From Stichopus chloronotus (Eukaryota; Echinodermata; Holothuroidea; Aspidochirotida; Stichopodidae): 64,000 nt of DNA. Location of the stretch: assembly GCA_021234535.1 (NCBI GenBank), contig CM037840.1:27285020-27349019 (forward strand), written 5' to 3'. This document shows positions 51,101 through 60,090 of the stretch, piece after piece. The notes below the pieces were generated by a model, which worked only from the letters and a program-made list of their open reading frames with translations, was not told where the DNA came from and did not search any database. Position numbers and translations under genes: made by a program. The stretch's first letter is position 1, and every line of letters begins with the position of its first letter.

Positions 51101-54100
51101 TCGATGTCAATGACATAGTTCAGGTTATCCTTCATGCATGATAGGGTGTAGTGTGTCACATAAATTGACAGGACTGTAAGTTTAACATATAGGGGCCACT
51201 TAGTTGGTCAAGAAGGCTGCTTGAGGTGATCGCGAAAGTTAATAGTACTTAATTCACGCCATTGTCATGAAATGTGTACCAGAGGAAAATGGTTTCAGCG
51301 CTGCTTTTTTTTTTTTCACAGGAAAGCTGCAAAGCACAAGAAGCGCGCAAAATATTTTAGTTATCCTGCAGTGATATATTAGATTATTGGTACCTAGTAA
51401 AAGCTTATATAGGTCGATAACTGCACTGACAGGTGGGTCCTATTGGGCATACTACCTACGCTGTACTTCTCTCCTCCAGTCACTATAGACATACCGCATG
51501 GACAGCATATGGGAGAACAGCAGCAACTAGGCTTTGCGACATGAAATGAAAATACCTCTAAGGCTGCATAAACTGTGTACTCTACGTACCTGCTACTTGG
51601 TAAGGTGGACAAGACCTGTGCTGTCTCGTAATGTGGGATGAAACTAGTGAAGAGCCTGGAGTTACTGTAGTTACAACGCGCATAGGGCGACGAAAATATT
51701 TACTTCTTATCAGAAAAAAAATCGTCTTGAAAGCGAAGACAGGGCTCTATGGTCGCCTGCATTTGTTATCCTTTCCCCTGCTCAAGTCTGGCCCAACCCC
51801 TATTTAAAGTTTTCAATCTTTTTCTCTTCCCCGTGCTCTTAAATCTGGTTTTCCTCTCACTGGTATTGGAGGTGGGGACCCTTTAAAAACGCCCCTGGGC
51901 AGAACATAGCTTATGATAAAATTAATTAATATTGTAGGTAGTAATTAATATTGTATGTGCCTTTTCATATTATGAAAGTCTCTATCTGTTCATAGTGCTC
52001 CGTGTCTTTCAACCAATTGAGCCGGGGGAAAGATTTCTCGCAGGGATGCTAAATTATTAGAGAACGATTACGTGATGGGATAGTATCAGTTATTGAAACT
52101 GTTAATATTTGCTAATATCACATGTATGTAACTTATTCTGTTGCAGAATTACATTTATTCATTTTACTCAAGAAAGGAGAAGTGAACGTTTTATTCAAGT
52201 TTACGTCTTCCGTAGAAAGTTAGAAGCTCATTTGAAAGTACTTCAGATTTTTAGTCATTCCTTTGGAAGATATTGGAGGTTTTTTGTACTCCTCCCCCTT
52301 TTTATTTGGACGATGAAATTATTTTAATAATCCATACTTTATCTGCAGCTCGATGGTGTTATAACATCAAGAAGAGAAACGAGAAACTCGTTTGGTGGTT
52401 TCAGTATTGTACAGCTGAGGTAAGACGACAGGATTAGTGCATTGCCCTTTGGCATATATACTTTTTCTCAAGCGTATCCCGGCTGTTATTCAGCAACATA
52501 TGTCAAAAAGTGAACACATTGAGTACAACGTTTCATGTATAATGAAACCGGAGTCTCTCTGTATTTGTCCCTCGTATGTGATGCGATCTTATAATACAAC
52601 AAAACAACACATCTACAGGTGATTTCCAAAATGTCTACGAGGTTTCCATTATTCTGATGATTATGCAAATGAGCCACTGAAAATAAAACACCTTATAACT
52701 TTTCCAGCATGGCCAATACAACCAGCTAAATAATCTTTAAACACATCTTTCTTCCATTTTGCACCCCTTAGACCGGGAAGTATTATAGCAGAAGTTGAGA
52801 TATGGTTTGACACTGATCCGCCGGTCACGAACATTACCTCGTTTTTCAACAACATATTGACTAGAAATATCGAAAGTGGTTTTGGCCATTTAGGACAACT
52901 TGTCATTGTCTCAACAAATGTTGGTAAGGTCATTGAAATCATTGTTTATTTCCCCATTCTCGTCATTTTGCTTCTTAATGAAGGAGCCAGTCACATTTCA
53001 GGTTTTATGTTACTTTAATTGTTTTGCCTATGGTCGGGCAACATTACATTGGATTTTGTGTATGGAAATAAAATGACGAAACTGCAAACCCCGAGCCAAG
53101 CTGGCGAGATTATTGTTAAAGGAATGCTACCTGTAACATTTTCTACATCAGAGAACCTTTACACTCTTTTTATTTGTTTTTTTAAAGTTTCTACGTTTTG
53201 CAGTTGTTGCCGATATAAGACATTTTGTTTTTAAATATCTGACTTTCATTGTCACCGACAAAGGTCAGCATCACAGCCATGTTTACCACATATGGAGAAA
53301 ATAAATTGAATTTGCATAGCAGTTGAGAATGCACCACTTGCTTGATCTGCAAAATTGTCCCCTTCTTTCGGCCTTAGGTTTACCCGAACTATCACCAACA
53401 ACAACTTCAGTACCTAAAACAGGACCAATATCATCCGGTAAGAGAAGAAAAGGGAACCTTACTTCTTTTTCTAGTAAGGCAGTCGTCAGAGAGAACTGTG
53501 TCATCAATTAACATTTTGTTAAATTCCTTTCATAATTACGTCTTTATTAAGTTAATTTTATACTTTCTAAGCAAACGATATAAGATGGCAGTCATTATCA
53601 TTAGAGCCATTCTCATACATCATCACCATCATTATCGTCCTCCTCCTCATCATCATCATCATCTTGATAAGTATTAATATTACCGTGGACAACGTAAGTA
53701 TCCTAATTAATCTCAAAGCAACCGCAGAATCATTGTATTTTAAATAAAGTGAGTCATTAAGACTGTGACTTTGAAGTGGTGTGAGAAAAAAGTTAAAGGC
53801 AATAGGTTGGAACATTTGCATTATGGGTAGCACTTGGAAGGTTGCGATTGCAGTCACATTTTGGAACGGTGTTCAGCACTTTCTGCAGGCTAGCGCAAGT
53901 TGTTACAAGTTATCACATGCATAAACTGAAAGAACTGTCTAGATGAAAAGTAGGGAAAAAACAAGGTTAAAAACAATTTAAAAGAATCATAAATGCGATT
54001 ACAATAAAAGCTACTGAGTTTTCTACTTTAAATTTAGTATGTTGCGAAAGAAAGCGTTTTAATTTAAGCCTCATTTTTTTTCCTTCTTGCTTTAGATGTG

Positions 54101-55202
54101 TCTGATTTACCACCGATGATAACCTCCAACGCCAACGATGTATCGGTGTCAGCCGGTAAGAAATTGGCTCCGTTAACGTGCATGAATCTTTACTAATAAA
54201 GTCGGTTTATGCTAACCCTTTTCATGATTGAATGTATTTTTGGTCAATTTTTGTTCAAAGTAATTATCTACATAAATTACACTAAAATCAGATTCTTCCC
54301 GAAGTGCTACAAGCGAGGTCGATTCATAATGCATATGAAACGTTGTCCCTTACCTTCAACTGGATCTGTCCCATGCACTCTTTGAAGGGGCTCATTCAGT
54401 TGGTTCACAAAATTCATATTATTTTTTTTACACCTGTTGCATATTTGTTGATGGTGTGTGATTTAACTAAGAGATTCTGAACATCTGACGCACAACTTTA
54501 GCAACGATGATATATTAACGATTAAATCACTTGTATTGCAAATGTGTGACCAGACATTTTTTCCCCACCTGTATTAGCCATATACCTGTGCACAGTCACT
54601 ACAGGAATAAATGCGTGACTAATGGACGCTGATTAGAAGTATTGGCATGCAATACTCGGTACAAAATAAATGATATAAACTCAACGAGCCCCTTTTATAT
54701 GTTATAAAAAATTATAGTTTTTTTTCAGTAGTTTTGTTTTACTCTCTCTCTCTCCCTCACTTCGTCAGTTTCAAGTCTTCCTCGAAATCTTCTAAGTACC
54801 AAACCATCTTTAATTCAAACACCTCGACCGATTGATCGAGAAACATCGATCAGCTTGCTGTTCGTGGTCATCATGGCCCCGGTGGGGGTGTCAATCTTGA
54901 TTCTGATCTTGTCGTTATCAATATGGGCGTGTCAAATATGTGGTAAAGACGATGGACGCCCAAAGGAGAAACCCTTCGAAGTGACAGGGTCAGATCATCC
55001 CTTAGGAATGGTTGAAGAGACGACCCATTCATCAGAGGTGTCCTCATCCCATTCTCCTTCGACTTCTCAGTCCTCTTTGGGAAACACCTCTGGGATGAAG
55101 AGAGACCGGTACATCAACGTGGATGAAGAATACGATATCACCAACGAGCACGGGTTAGACGAAGCGGAAGAGGCTGAAGGTTTACGTGATACCCATCTGT
55201 GA
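24416..55202 (+). CDS. Transmembrane EGF/HYR (hyalin-repeat)/SEA receptor-like protein, complete, 1198 aa
   Basis: Nineteen exons, every one with GT-AG borders, sum to 3597 nt (1198 codons plus stop) without a frame conflict. Order: signal peptide (~1-20), EGF1 (22-61), HYR1-2 (62-236), EGF2-3 (237-326), HYR3-9 (327-902), SEA domain (903-1014) with RPGSIIA at 964-970, Ser/Thr/Pro stalk (1015-1080), TM (~1082-1107), cytoplasmic tail (1108-1198). HYR repeats are Ig-like adhesion modules, best known from hyalin, the sea-urchin extraembryonic matrix protein. The protein is therefore probably a cell-surface adhesion or matrix receptor. The tail has YINV (Y1169) and EEYDIT (Y1176) and ends DTHL. 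Two 4.5-kb introns could hide further phase-1 exons. Exact function unknown. Confidence 0.9.
25376..25532. repeat. Small fold-back element
   Basis: GTAAATTTACAGAAAATAAA at the left is mirrored by TTTATTTTCTGTAAATTTAC at the right, giving arms of about 35 bp around a ~90-bp loop. Lies in intron 1 of the receptor gene. Confidence 0.75.
25901..26020 (+). CDS. Receptor exon 2: EGF1
   Basis: 120 nt, phase 1-1. Six cysteines in EGF spacing: CSPNNC, ENGSTC, then CIC and GRHC. There is no calcium-binding EGF signature before the first cysteine. NGS is a possible N-glycosylation site. Confidence 0.9.
26262..26519 (+). CDS. Receptor exon 3: HYR1
   Basis: 258 nt, phase 1-1. Opens DAAPPTVMGCPTDI (the PP..CP start of an HYR module), has the WTAPTAVD strand and FPIGTTEVAYIF, and closes ANCSFTISL with the second cysteine. 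Confidence 0.9.
26658..27011 (-). mobile_element. MITE family A, copy 2, inverted
   Basis: Same 354-bp length and the same ~20-bp termini as copy 1 but in reverse orientation, inside the intron between the HYR1 and HYR2 exons of the receptor gene. Confidence 0.88.
27070..27114. repeat. (CA)n microsatellite
   Basis: Interrupted CA repeat in receptor intron 3. Confidence 0.9.
28670..28936 (+). CDS. Receptor exon 4: HYR2
   Basis: 267 nt, phase 1-1. NLPPTVEFCPTNI, VFWDEPIVTDD and ANCMFTVTV. Negatively charged DDGDD in the middle loop. Confidence 0.9.
30060..30067 (+). promoter_or_regulatory. TATAAAAG motif in intron 4, possible internal promoter
   Basis: Clean TATAAAAG preceded by a locally GC-richer stretch (GTCTGCCGCGCC, GCCCACTTTC). 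The nearest downstream ATG at about 30237 opens only a 23-codon frame (MATRLTSFWQ..). Confidence 0.2.
30664..31030. mobile_element. MITE family B, copy 1 (~367 bp)
   Basis: Left end GGCTCGTTGAGTTGGTTCAC, right end TTCAATGAGCCCCTTTAA, giving a ~15-bp terminal inverted repeat. Shares GAACATCTGACACACAACT.. and the end sequences with 54382-54697. Lies in the intron between HYR2 and EGF2. Confidence 0.75.
31405..31790 (+). repeat. ~157-bp tandem repeat, about 2.5 units
   Basis: TTCTGATTTTTGAGAAA, CCCCAAAA.TTG.ATTTCCAGCATAT and AGTTTTGTAAGTACTTA recur at a spacing of about 157 bp, with moderate divergence. Confidence 0.75.
33439..33573 (+). CDS. Receptor exon 5: EGF2
   Basis: 135 nt, phase 1-1. 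CEPNPCLNGGSC, then CLC and GPIC. Part of a 330-bp tandem duplication that also generated exon 6. Confidence 0.92.
33772..33906 (+). CDS. Receptor exon 6: EGF3 (duplicate of EGF2)
   Basis: 135 nt, phase 1-1; 39 of 45 residues are identical to EGF2. The flanking intron sequence is duplicated too, so the copy arose by unequal exchange of exon plus intron. Confidence 0.92.
33980..37752 (+). other. Intron between EGF3 and HYR3
   Basis: Non-coding as far as can be seen. A hairpin-like ATCTCATCCCGATACATG..GGGATGAG lies near 34280-34315; a TG-rich tract near 35415-35470 and poly(C)/poly(T) runs near 35311-35352 are also present. Confidence 0.5.
37753..38001 (+). CDS. Receptor exon 7: HYR3
   Basis: 249 nt, phase 1-1; acceptor preceded by a long poly(C) and pyrimidine tract. 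APPTISNCPSDIV, FWNPPVAEDDD and AVCAFNIIV mark the module; NET and NRS are possible glycosylation sites. Confidence 0.88.
38002..42456 (+). other. 4.5-kb intron between HYR3 and HYR4
   Basis: AT-rich sequence with an old partial MITE A copy (39403-39576) and short CCCCACCCC runs near 38640 and 39264. No CP-start/CxF-end HYR exon was recognised, though phase alone would allow one. Confidence 0.5.
39403..39576 (+). mobile_element. MITE family A, diverged partial copy
   Basis: Aligns with the left half of the family: GTTTGTTTTA..GGAAA, TATTTATGGACACAGAATTATGG, CTCGTAGATAGAAATTC and TTTTGTTAACCCAA. It lacks the terminal repeats and is clearly older than the three full copies. Confidence 0.65.
42457..42696 (+). 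CDS. Receptor exon 8: HYR4
   Basis: 240 nt, phase 1-1. LSITCPGDIQ, VVVTWEELTVP, FSIGITDVSYTL and ADCSFQIEI. It lacks the usual PP before the first cysteine. Confidence 0.87.
43281..43505 (+). CDS. Receptor exon 9: HYR5
   Basis: The shortest HYR exon (225 nt), phase 1-1. APSLVCPPDMTV, VEVTWQAPNAP, SLGVHEITYYLF and ASCSFFVHV; the loop between the second and third strands is shortened. Confidence 0.88.
44044..44289 (+). CDS. Receptor exon 10: HYR6
   Basis: 246 nt, phase 1-1. APPMLVGCPTEP, VDWAEPTPAE, HVGQSIVTYTVVD and GDCSFIVQG. Confidence 0.9.
44990..45092. repeat. (AT)n/(TATACA)n microsatellite
   Basis: Imperfect AT-rich microsatellite with CATATATA interruptions, in the intron before HYR7. 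Confidence 0.9.
45340..45600 (+). CDS. Receptor exon 11: HYR7
   Basis: 261 nt, phase 1-1. VPPTVTGCPTHITL, AEWNIPTAEDD, PRGLSVVTYIFED and AFCSFSISV. A second in-frame acceptor (GGACTCAG, start 45361) would drop seven residues; the 45340 acceptor has the better pyrimidine tract. Confidence 0.88.
46153..46505 (+). mobile_element. MITE family A, copy 3
   Basis: 353 bp, same orientation as copy 1, with TTAA at both ends; lies in the intron between the HYR7 and HYR8 exons. The left terminus carries a GTC for GGC change. Confidence 0.88.
46825..47076 (+). CDS. Receptor exon 12: HYR8, divergent
   Basis: 252 nt, phase 1-1. EPFLFNCPFVV, EVTWEEPFV, FPVGISTVTYSF and LNCTFIVNV. The final strand pair has an insertion (PEIPGYSLN) absent from the other repeats. 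Confidence 0.86.
48589..48843 (+). CDS. Receptor exon 13: HYR9
   Basis: 255 nt, phase 1-1. DIPPSVLYCPGDI, IRWNEPVVEDN, FPIGETEVVYNFKD and AECRFQVSI; the last HYR module before the SEA domain. Confidence 0.9.
50440..50552 (+). CDS. Receptor exon 14: SEA domain, part 1
   Basis: 113 nt, phase 1 to 0. LPVTFVVQEVYSDDL, then AYTAFGQSLTNA, the first strand and helix of a SEA module; NTT is a sequon. This is the first non-symmetric exon of the gene. Confidence 0.8.
52349..52419 (+). CDS. Receptor exon 15: SEA domain, part 2
   Basis: 71 nt, phase 0 to 2. Encodes the second strand (FGGFSIVQLR), leading into the cleavage hairpin completed by exon 16. Confidence 0.8.
52772..52923 (+). CDS. Receptor exon 16: SEA domain, part 3, with G-S cleavage motif
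   Basis: 152 nt, phase 2 to 1. Begins (R)PGSIIAEVEIWFDT, the SEA autoproteolysis signature (G-S followed by hydrophobic strand residues, as in mucin-1-type SEA domains), then FFNNILTRNIESG and LGQLVIVS. Ser967 would become the new N-terminus if cleavage occurs. Confidence 0.82.
53378..53437 (+). CDS. Receptor exon 17: Ser/Thr/Pro stalk
   Basis: Exactly 60 nt, phase 1-1. SPTTTSVPKTGPISS is a short mucin-like linker likely to carry O-glycans. Confidence 0.75.
54096..54155 (+). CDS. Receptor exon 18: stalk
   Basis: Also 60 nt, phase 1-1, with strong acceptor TTCTTGCTTTAG and donor GTAAGA. DVSDLPPMIT resembles the first strand of an HYR module but has no CP cysteine, so it is probably linker or an exon-shuffling remnant. 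Symmetry makes exons 17 and 18 skippable. Confidence 0.7.
54382..54697. mobile_element. MITE family B, copy 2 (~316 bp)
   Basis: Left end GAAGGGGCTCATTCAGTTGG, right end CTCAACGAGCCCCTTTTA. The interior matches copy 1 (AAGAGATTCTGAACATCTGA). Lies in the last intron of the receptor gene. Confidence 0.75.
54769..55202 (+). CDS. Receptor exon 19: TM helix and cytoplasmic tail
   Basis: 434 nt to the TGA at 55200-55202. Juxtamembrane RPIDRET, then a helix with LLFVVIMAPVGVSILILIL, membrane-proximal CQIC (possible palmitoylation), a Ser-rich segment (SSEVSSSHSPSTSQSS), YINVDEEYDIT, an acidic patch and the C-terminus DTHL, a class I PDZ-ligand pattern. Confidence 0.88.
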
Positions 55203-55473
55203 ATGAATCACATGTCGTCTAAAACCGAAATACATTTGTATCCAATCCATGCTGGTCTTCTAATTTGTTACGATTACGTAGGATCAGATGCAAAGCAGGT
55301 GGTCGATTGTTGATGATTTCAGGCTTTTCGTTCGCAATTACCAACTTCAGGATGTAAATTGCTTGCGGAATGCAGACACCACCATATATAAAGATTTGCT
55401 AGTTTTCCTCAATGCCAAGAGCGGATTTTGGTGATTGTTACCCACTGTAAATATGTCAGTCCATCGTCATTCA

Positions 55474-55479
55474 ATTAAA
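55474..55479 (+). terminator. Polyadenylation signal ATTAAA of the receptor gene
   Basis: ATTAAA lies 272 nt after the stop codon, the first such hexamer there. No AATAAA precedes it. Confidence 0.5.
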
Positions 55480-58400
55480 GACTTTTCTTATGGATAATTT
55501 CATAAAGCGATCAGTTTTAATTTGTTGATTAGAACAACTCCAAAAGGATATTTAACTTTGTTAAGTGTGAGGCCTACTTCATTTTATTGAAAGCAAAATT
55601 AGCTAAACTGGAGTTGTGTGCAATCATAAGACTTAGGTCGAGAGAAAACCAATTTTCAGTATGAGTAGTCAATCGTTACAGAAACACAAAGTGTTTTGAA
55701 ACATTATCGTTTACAAAAAAACGTTTTTTGAATATCCAGAAGAGTTGTATCGTAGAACTATTGATTTATTGAACTATTGGTTTATCAGTGGAAGACGGTC
55801 GACAAGCGACTAACCCTTAACAAATATTATGTGCCAAACTATAACATTGTACCTTTCACCTCTTGATACTTACCAGTGAGCTTGCAGTTAACTTACAAGA
55901 ATTTTCAAAACAACAATGAGAAAGATTTCTTTTCGTGAGGGTTGTGACCAACCGATAACGTCACAGCTAAATATTGTAATCACACCTTCTTGCTTGGGCT
56001 TCCTATTTCTGCTTATTTCATATATGACGTGGATTTGGAAATTGCTATTTGATAAGCAGAGTGCTCAGATTCTTTTAGATACATATATTAAAAAAAAAAA
56101 ACAAATGCAACTCATCGCAATAGGTTTTAAATACGCTTTCTGATCATTGGCCTATACTACTTTTTTTGTGTGTGTTTCAGTGTGTCCTTACCTAATGCCA
56201 TTTCTGTGAACTACTTAAAGTTAAAGGATGTGTTTAATTACCCTGAAATCTGTTGCTCTATTCGAAACTTGTTCATCACATTTTTGTGATGAAGGATTCT
56301 GGAAAATGTCGAAAATTATGTACTTAACATTTCAATGACACTTAGTAACATATGTTATATTTAATTTACAATACAATAGTCTAAATTACAAGGAATGACT
56401 TATATACGGACGAGCTTAAGTACTTAAACTTGAAATAAAAGTTAAAAATGCAGATGGCGCCTGTACGTGGTCCAATTGAAATTTGTTTGTTTGTGTGTGT
56501 CTGTGTTTGGCTGAGTGTGTGCCTTTGTATGTTACTAAGGAACGGTGTATTTCACATTTTGCTTTCATTTTCGAGATCTCTCGGTCAAACGATTGGAACA
56601 CTTCAGATAATAAACAAAATGGTAACGGCAACTTTTGCTTTCAGGGCAGTTATTTTTAATTTAATGGTGTCACTTCACTTAGTGAAGTAAACTTAGTATG
56701 TTATTTTTTATTTTTATTTTTTTCTGAAGTATATGATATAATTATCTCTCTCTCAAAAAAAAAAAAAAATTATCCCTATCCAAAGAAAAAAATTATATAT
56801 ATATATATGGGCGTTGTCCACATGTGCGACCACGAGCGAGATCATCAATGTAAAGGACTATGTTTGTAATTTTCAGAGCCAAATCAGAGACAATTCCTGA
56901 TAATTGCTGCGCAGTGAATACTTATTATGAAGTTTAACGTTTTTGTTAATGTTTTTGTTAATAGTGTTAAAATATTATTAAACACGTGTTTGTACGGAGG
57001 TAGTTAGATGTGGCATGGAATCGTTGCAAGCGTTGGGCAAAGCGTTATATTTTTCATCCATCAAGTATCGATGTATAATTACACTTTAAATTAGGTCCTT
57101 GAAACGAACCAGAAGGTGAACATGATGGGCAAAACAAAACAAGAGATTAATTGCAAAATCTTATGGCGTTAATGCTACGGTATATTTTTGTTTCATTGAA
57201 CGTTCATATAGAGGGAAAGGAGATACGGTTAAATAACAGACAAAGAATAGTTTCGAAAACTAACAACTTTTGTTATCATTGGCTGAATTTCAAAACAAGT
57301 CTGTTTTTCCTTTCCCAAATCTAGGGTCCGTGATTACCTCTTGGGTAAAGATGCAATGACGAAAATCGAGTGGTTGTAAAATGCGTCAGTTACTTGGGTA
57401 TCAAATGGTTTTGTTGAATTGGGCTGACGGGGTTATAGGCGAATCACCTCTACTTTTTTTTTTTTTGTGGGCGTAAATTTGTAAATTAGCAATCATCTCG
57501 ATGCTGGAGGTACAAAAGGAAAGTAGTTTCCTTCAGCTTTTAAGTTGTTTAAGGTACTTGATGTTTTACAACACGGAGATGTCGCCAGGTACTTAGCTCT
57601 TGGAAATGACTCTCGATCGATTAATCTGACCGGATATGAGAAGAATAACAGGAATCTTGGTGAAGTGAAAGTGAGAGACCATCGATGTACTTTTAAAGAA
57701 CCAGGGTGGACAATTTAAAATAATGCATACTGCCGGCCTGTTAGTTCAGTCCCTTTCAAAATAAGCATCAATTTGGCTGAGAGTATCAGCAATAACCGCA
57801 AAAAGACACCTAGAATATATTTTCTCAAATAGACATATTCTTTCATTTAAAACACTGTTCTAAAATGTTAAAATCATTTCACACCCCATTTGACACTCTT
57901 TTAGTCCAGTAAATTGTTTATGGAATTCTCGTGTTCGTTTGTTAGTCTTTCAAAAAAAATCACAAAAAGTTTCTTGAAGACTACAAGTGGATCGTACATC
58001 CCGGGGAGGGGTGAAACCGGGCTAGGAAAGTTTCCACTTTTATGGAAAACGAATTAGCTTATCCCAAAATGAGTCCATTCCTATTGCTTTATTTGTAGAG
58101 GGAACTTAAAAAATTCCATAGCAAATACGTATAATGAATACATGTTATTTTTTTTCTTTTTCAATCTGTTGTTATTGTAACACTTGCTATTGTCATTGTT
58201 GTCTTAGTCAAGTTATCGAGGGCTAATTTCGATCTTTCTTTTTGTTTGTTTCTGTTTTCAAATATACCTTTGGCAAGCAGCCAACTATCTAAGACATCAT
58301 GTCTCTTTATTGCTCTAGCTGCCTTTGAAGACGGGTCTTCATCTAGTGTCTGTTGATTATGTATCTCTCTCATCTGAAACTGCAATCATATGAGGAATCT

Positions 58401-59127
58401 CTGAGATTGAGGATGGAGATGTATTATGTCTGAAGTGGAAGGGGAGGGATTCGGACCTCGGTAAGAGAAAACATTGAAATGTGTGTGGGAAGGAAAGATA
58501 GTAATTGACATATTTCTCCTTAAATAAGAATACCTTGATCCATGATCATCGATCTATGAACCAATGCATCCCCTTGCATTGATATCAACCTTACCTTAAC
58601 GCCACAGAAACGAGGGCGTTCTCCCAAAGGATTAGAAAACGAGCAGCACATGTGGCTACGCTAGGCACGTGTAGATTGAATGGAAGATTAGCCCGTTAAA
58701 AAAGACTCATAAATATAGAGACGTTGGATCTTAGAAGAGACCCTTCCCTAAGCCTTCGCAGTGTTTACGTTTGTAGGCCTTCGTGAAGCGGCCGTGCCAA
58801 TACCTGCTGGAAAATCGAAATGGCAGTGGGGGTTAAAAATCTTTTTCTAACGTGAACGCATTTTGTAACTAGAAATTGTGTTCGAGTGAAGAGACTGACC
58901 ATGCAAGATTGAAATATTTTGAATCTCTAGTAAATTTACACATTATTCTCACACTGGATGACCTCCAAGAACATGTAAAATAATCACGATTTCATATTAT
59001 TTTTTTTAATTTCATGTCATTCCATATTTTATTCCACGTGCACTTTTCTGTCTCATACCTGAGCAATTGAACTTATTCCCGTTCGGGTCCCGGGAGAGGG
59101 GTTTTTATACAGTTCAACGCTTTTGAG
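55480..59127. other. Intergenic, nothing recognised
   Basis: No supported gene. Short AT tract at about 56795, poly(A) and poly(T) runs, and a ~40-bp segment around 58705-58745 that resembles 22170-22210. Confidence 0.5.
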
Positions 59128-59891
59128 AAGAAAAAAAAACGTTTACAGAGTTGTTAATTCATTGGAAGTCGTGGAGCCCCAAAAAGTACAAAATTTTTAT
59201 AATAAAGTCTCTACATGAACGCGCCCGCAGACTGTGTTCCTCTGTTTCTCTTTTCGAGCCTGAACTACAGTTTCTTAGACATGTGTTTCTTTCTTATGGA
59301 TATCCTAGCAACTTGTTATTTGAAATGGAGGGCTATACCAAAAAATTAAGACATCAATTTGATATGGGTCCTGTTATCAGGGCAAACCAAGAGAAGGCTA
59401 TTAACGATATTTTATATGTTCGGTTACCGTATTGTAGCCTTAGTAGTGACAAAATTGCTAAAAATTTTAGATTTTGTATCAATAATCTTTGTAGTAAAAA
59501 TATTCTAGTGAAAGTGGTTTTCCTCCATAAGAAAATTGCCTCAATTTTCAAATTCAAAGATACCTATAAATTAAATTATGCGAATAATGTAGTTTATAAA
59601 ATAAATTGCCCCGGCTGTGATTCTTCCTATGTGGGTGAAACAAACTGACCTCTCAAAGATAGATTCAATGAGCATCTGATGAGTTCTTTTGGAAGACAGA
59701 AAGGCATATTTTACCTCCATAGTAAAACTGAAAATCATTGTTTGCCTGACTTTAAAGACCATTACACAGTTATAGGCAATGAATCACAATGGTATAGGCC
59801 TAGGCGTAAGATTAGAGAAAGCCTATTCATCAAAGATTTAAAGACAGACTTGAAAAGAAACGTTGCAAGCTACAATTTGGAGTTATTTTAA
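59128..59891 (+). mobile_element. 5'-truncated Penelope-like retroelement: RT tail plus GIY-YIG endonuclease
   Basis: The frame opens at 59127, after an in-frame TGA. TFTELLIHWKSWSPKKYK, then RARRLCSSV and FLSYGYPSNLL, is the end of a Penelope-type reverse transcriptase. VVYKINCPGCDSSYVGETN is the start of the GIY-YIG endonuclease, which nicks target DNA for insertion. A single in-frame TGA (59646-59648) stands where Arg is usual (CGA to TGA), and the frame then continues ..PLKDRFNEHL..RRKIRESLFI.. to TAA at 59889-59891. Nothing RT-like lies 5' of 59128, as expected from 5' truncation. The (AT)n tract at 60009 may mark the 3' tail. Dead copy. Confidence 0.82.
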
Positions 59892-60007
59892 TCTCCTTAA
59901 GTATGGCAAGTAATAACATAGCTTTGCAGATTGTTTACATAGACCACCTTAAACCTGTCCTGCTATTTTGGCTTTGTTTCACTGTGTAACGTTATGTTTT
60001 GTCTGTG

Positions 60008-60008
<1 letters not shown>

Positions 60009-60088
<80 letters not shown>
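60009..60088. repeat. (AT)n microsatellite, ~80 bp
   Basis: Uninterrupted TA units about 120 bp after the retroelement stop codon; possibly its 3' tail. Confidence 0.95.

Positions 60089-60090
<2 letters not shown>

Noticed and set aside
58161..58385. 74-codon minus-strand frame (KAARAIKRHDVLDSWLLAK)
   Set aside because: The composition is protein-like, but no family is recognised and no splice partners or second exon were found.
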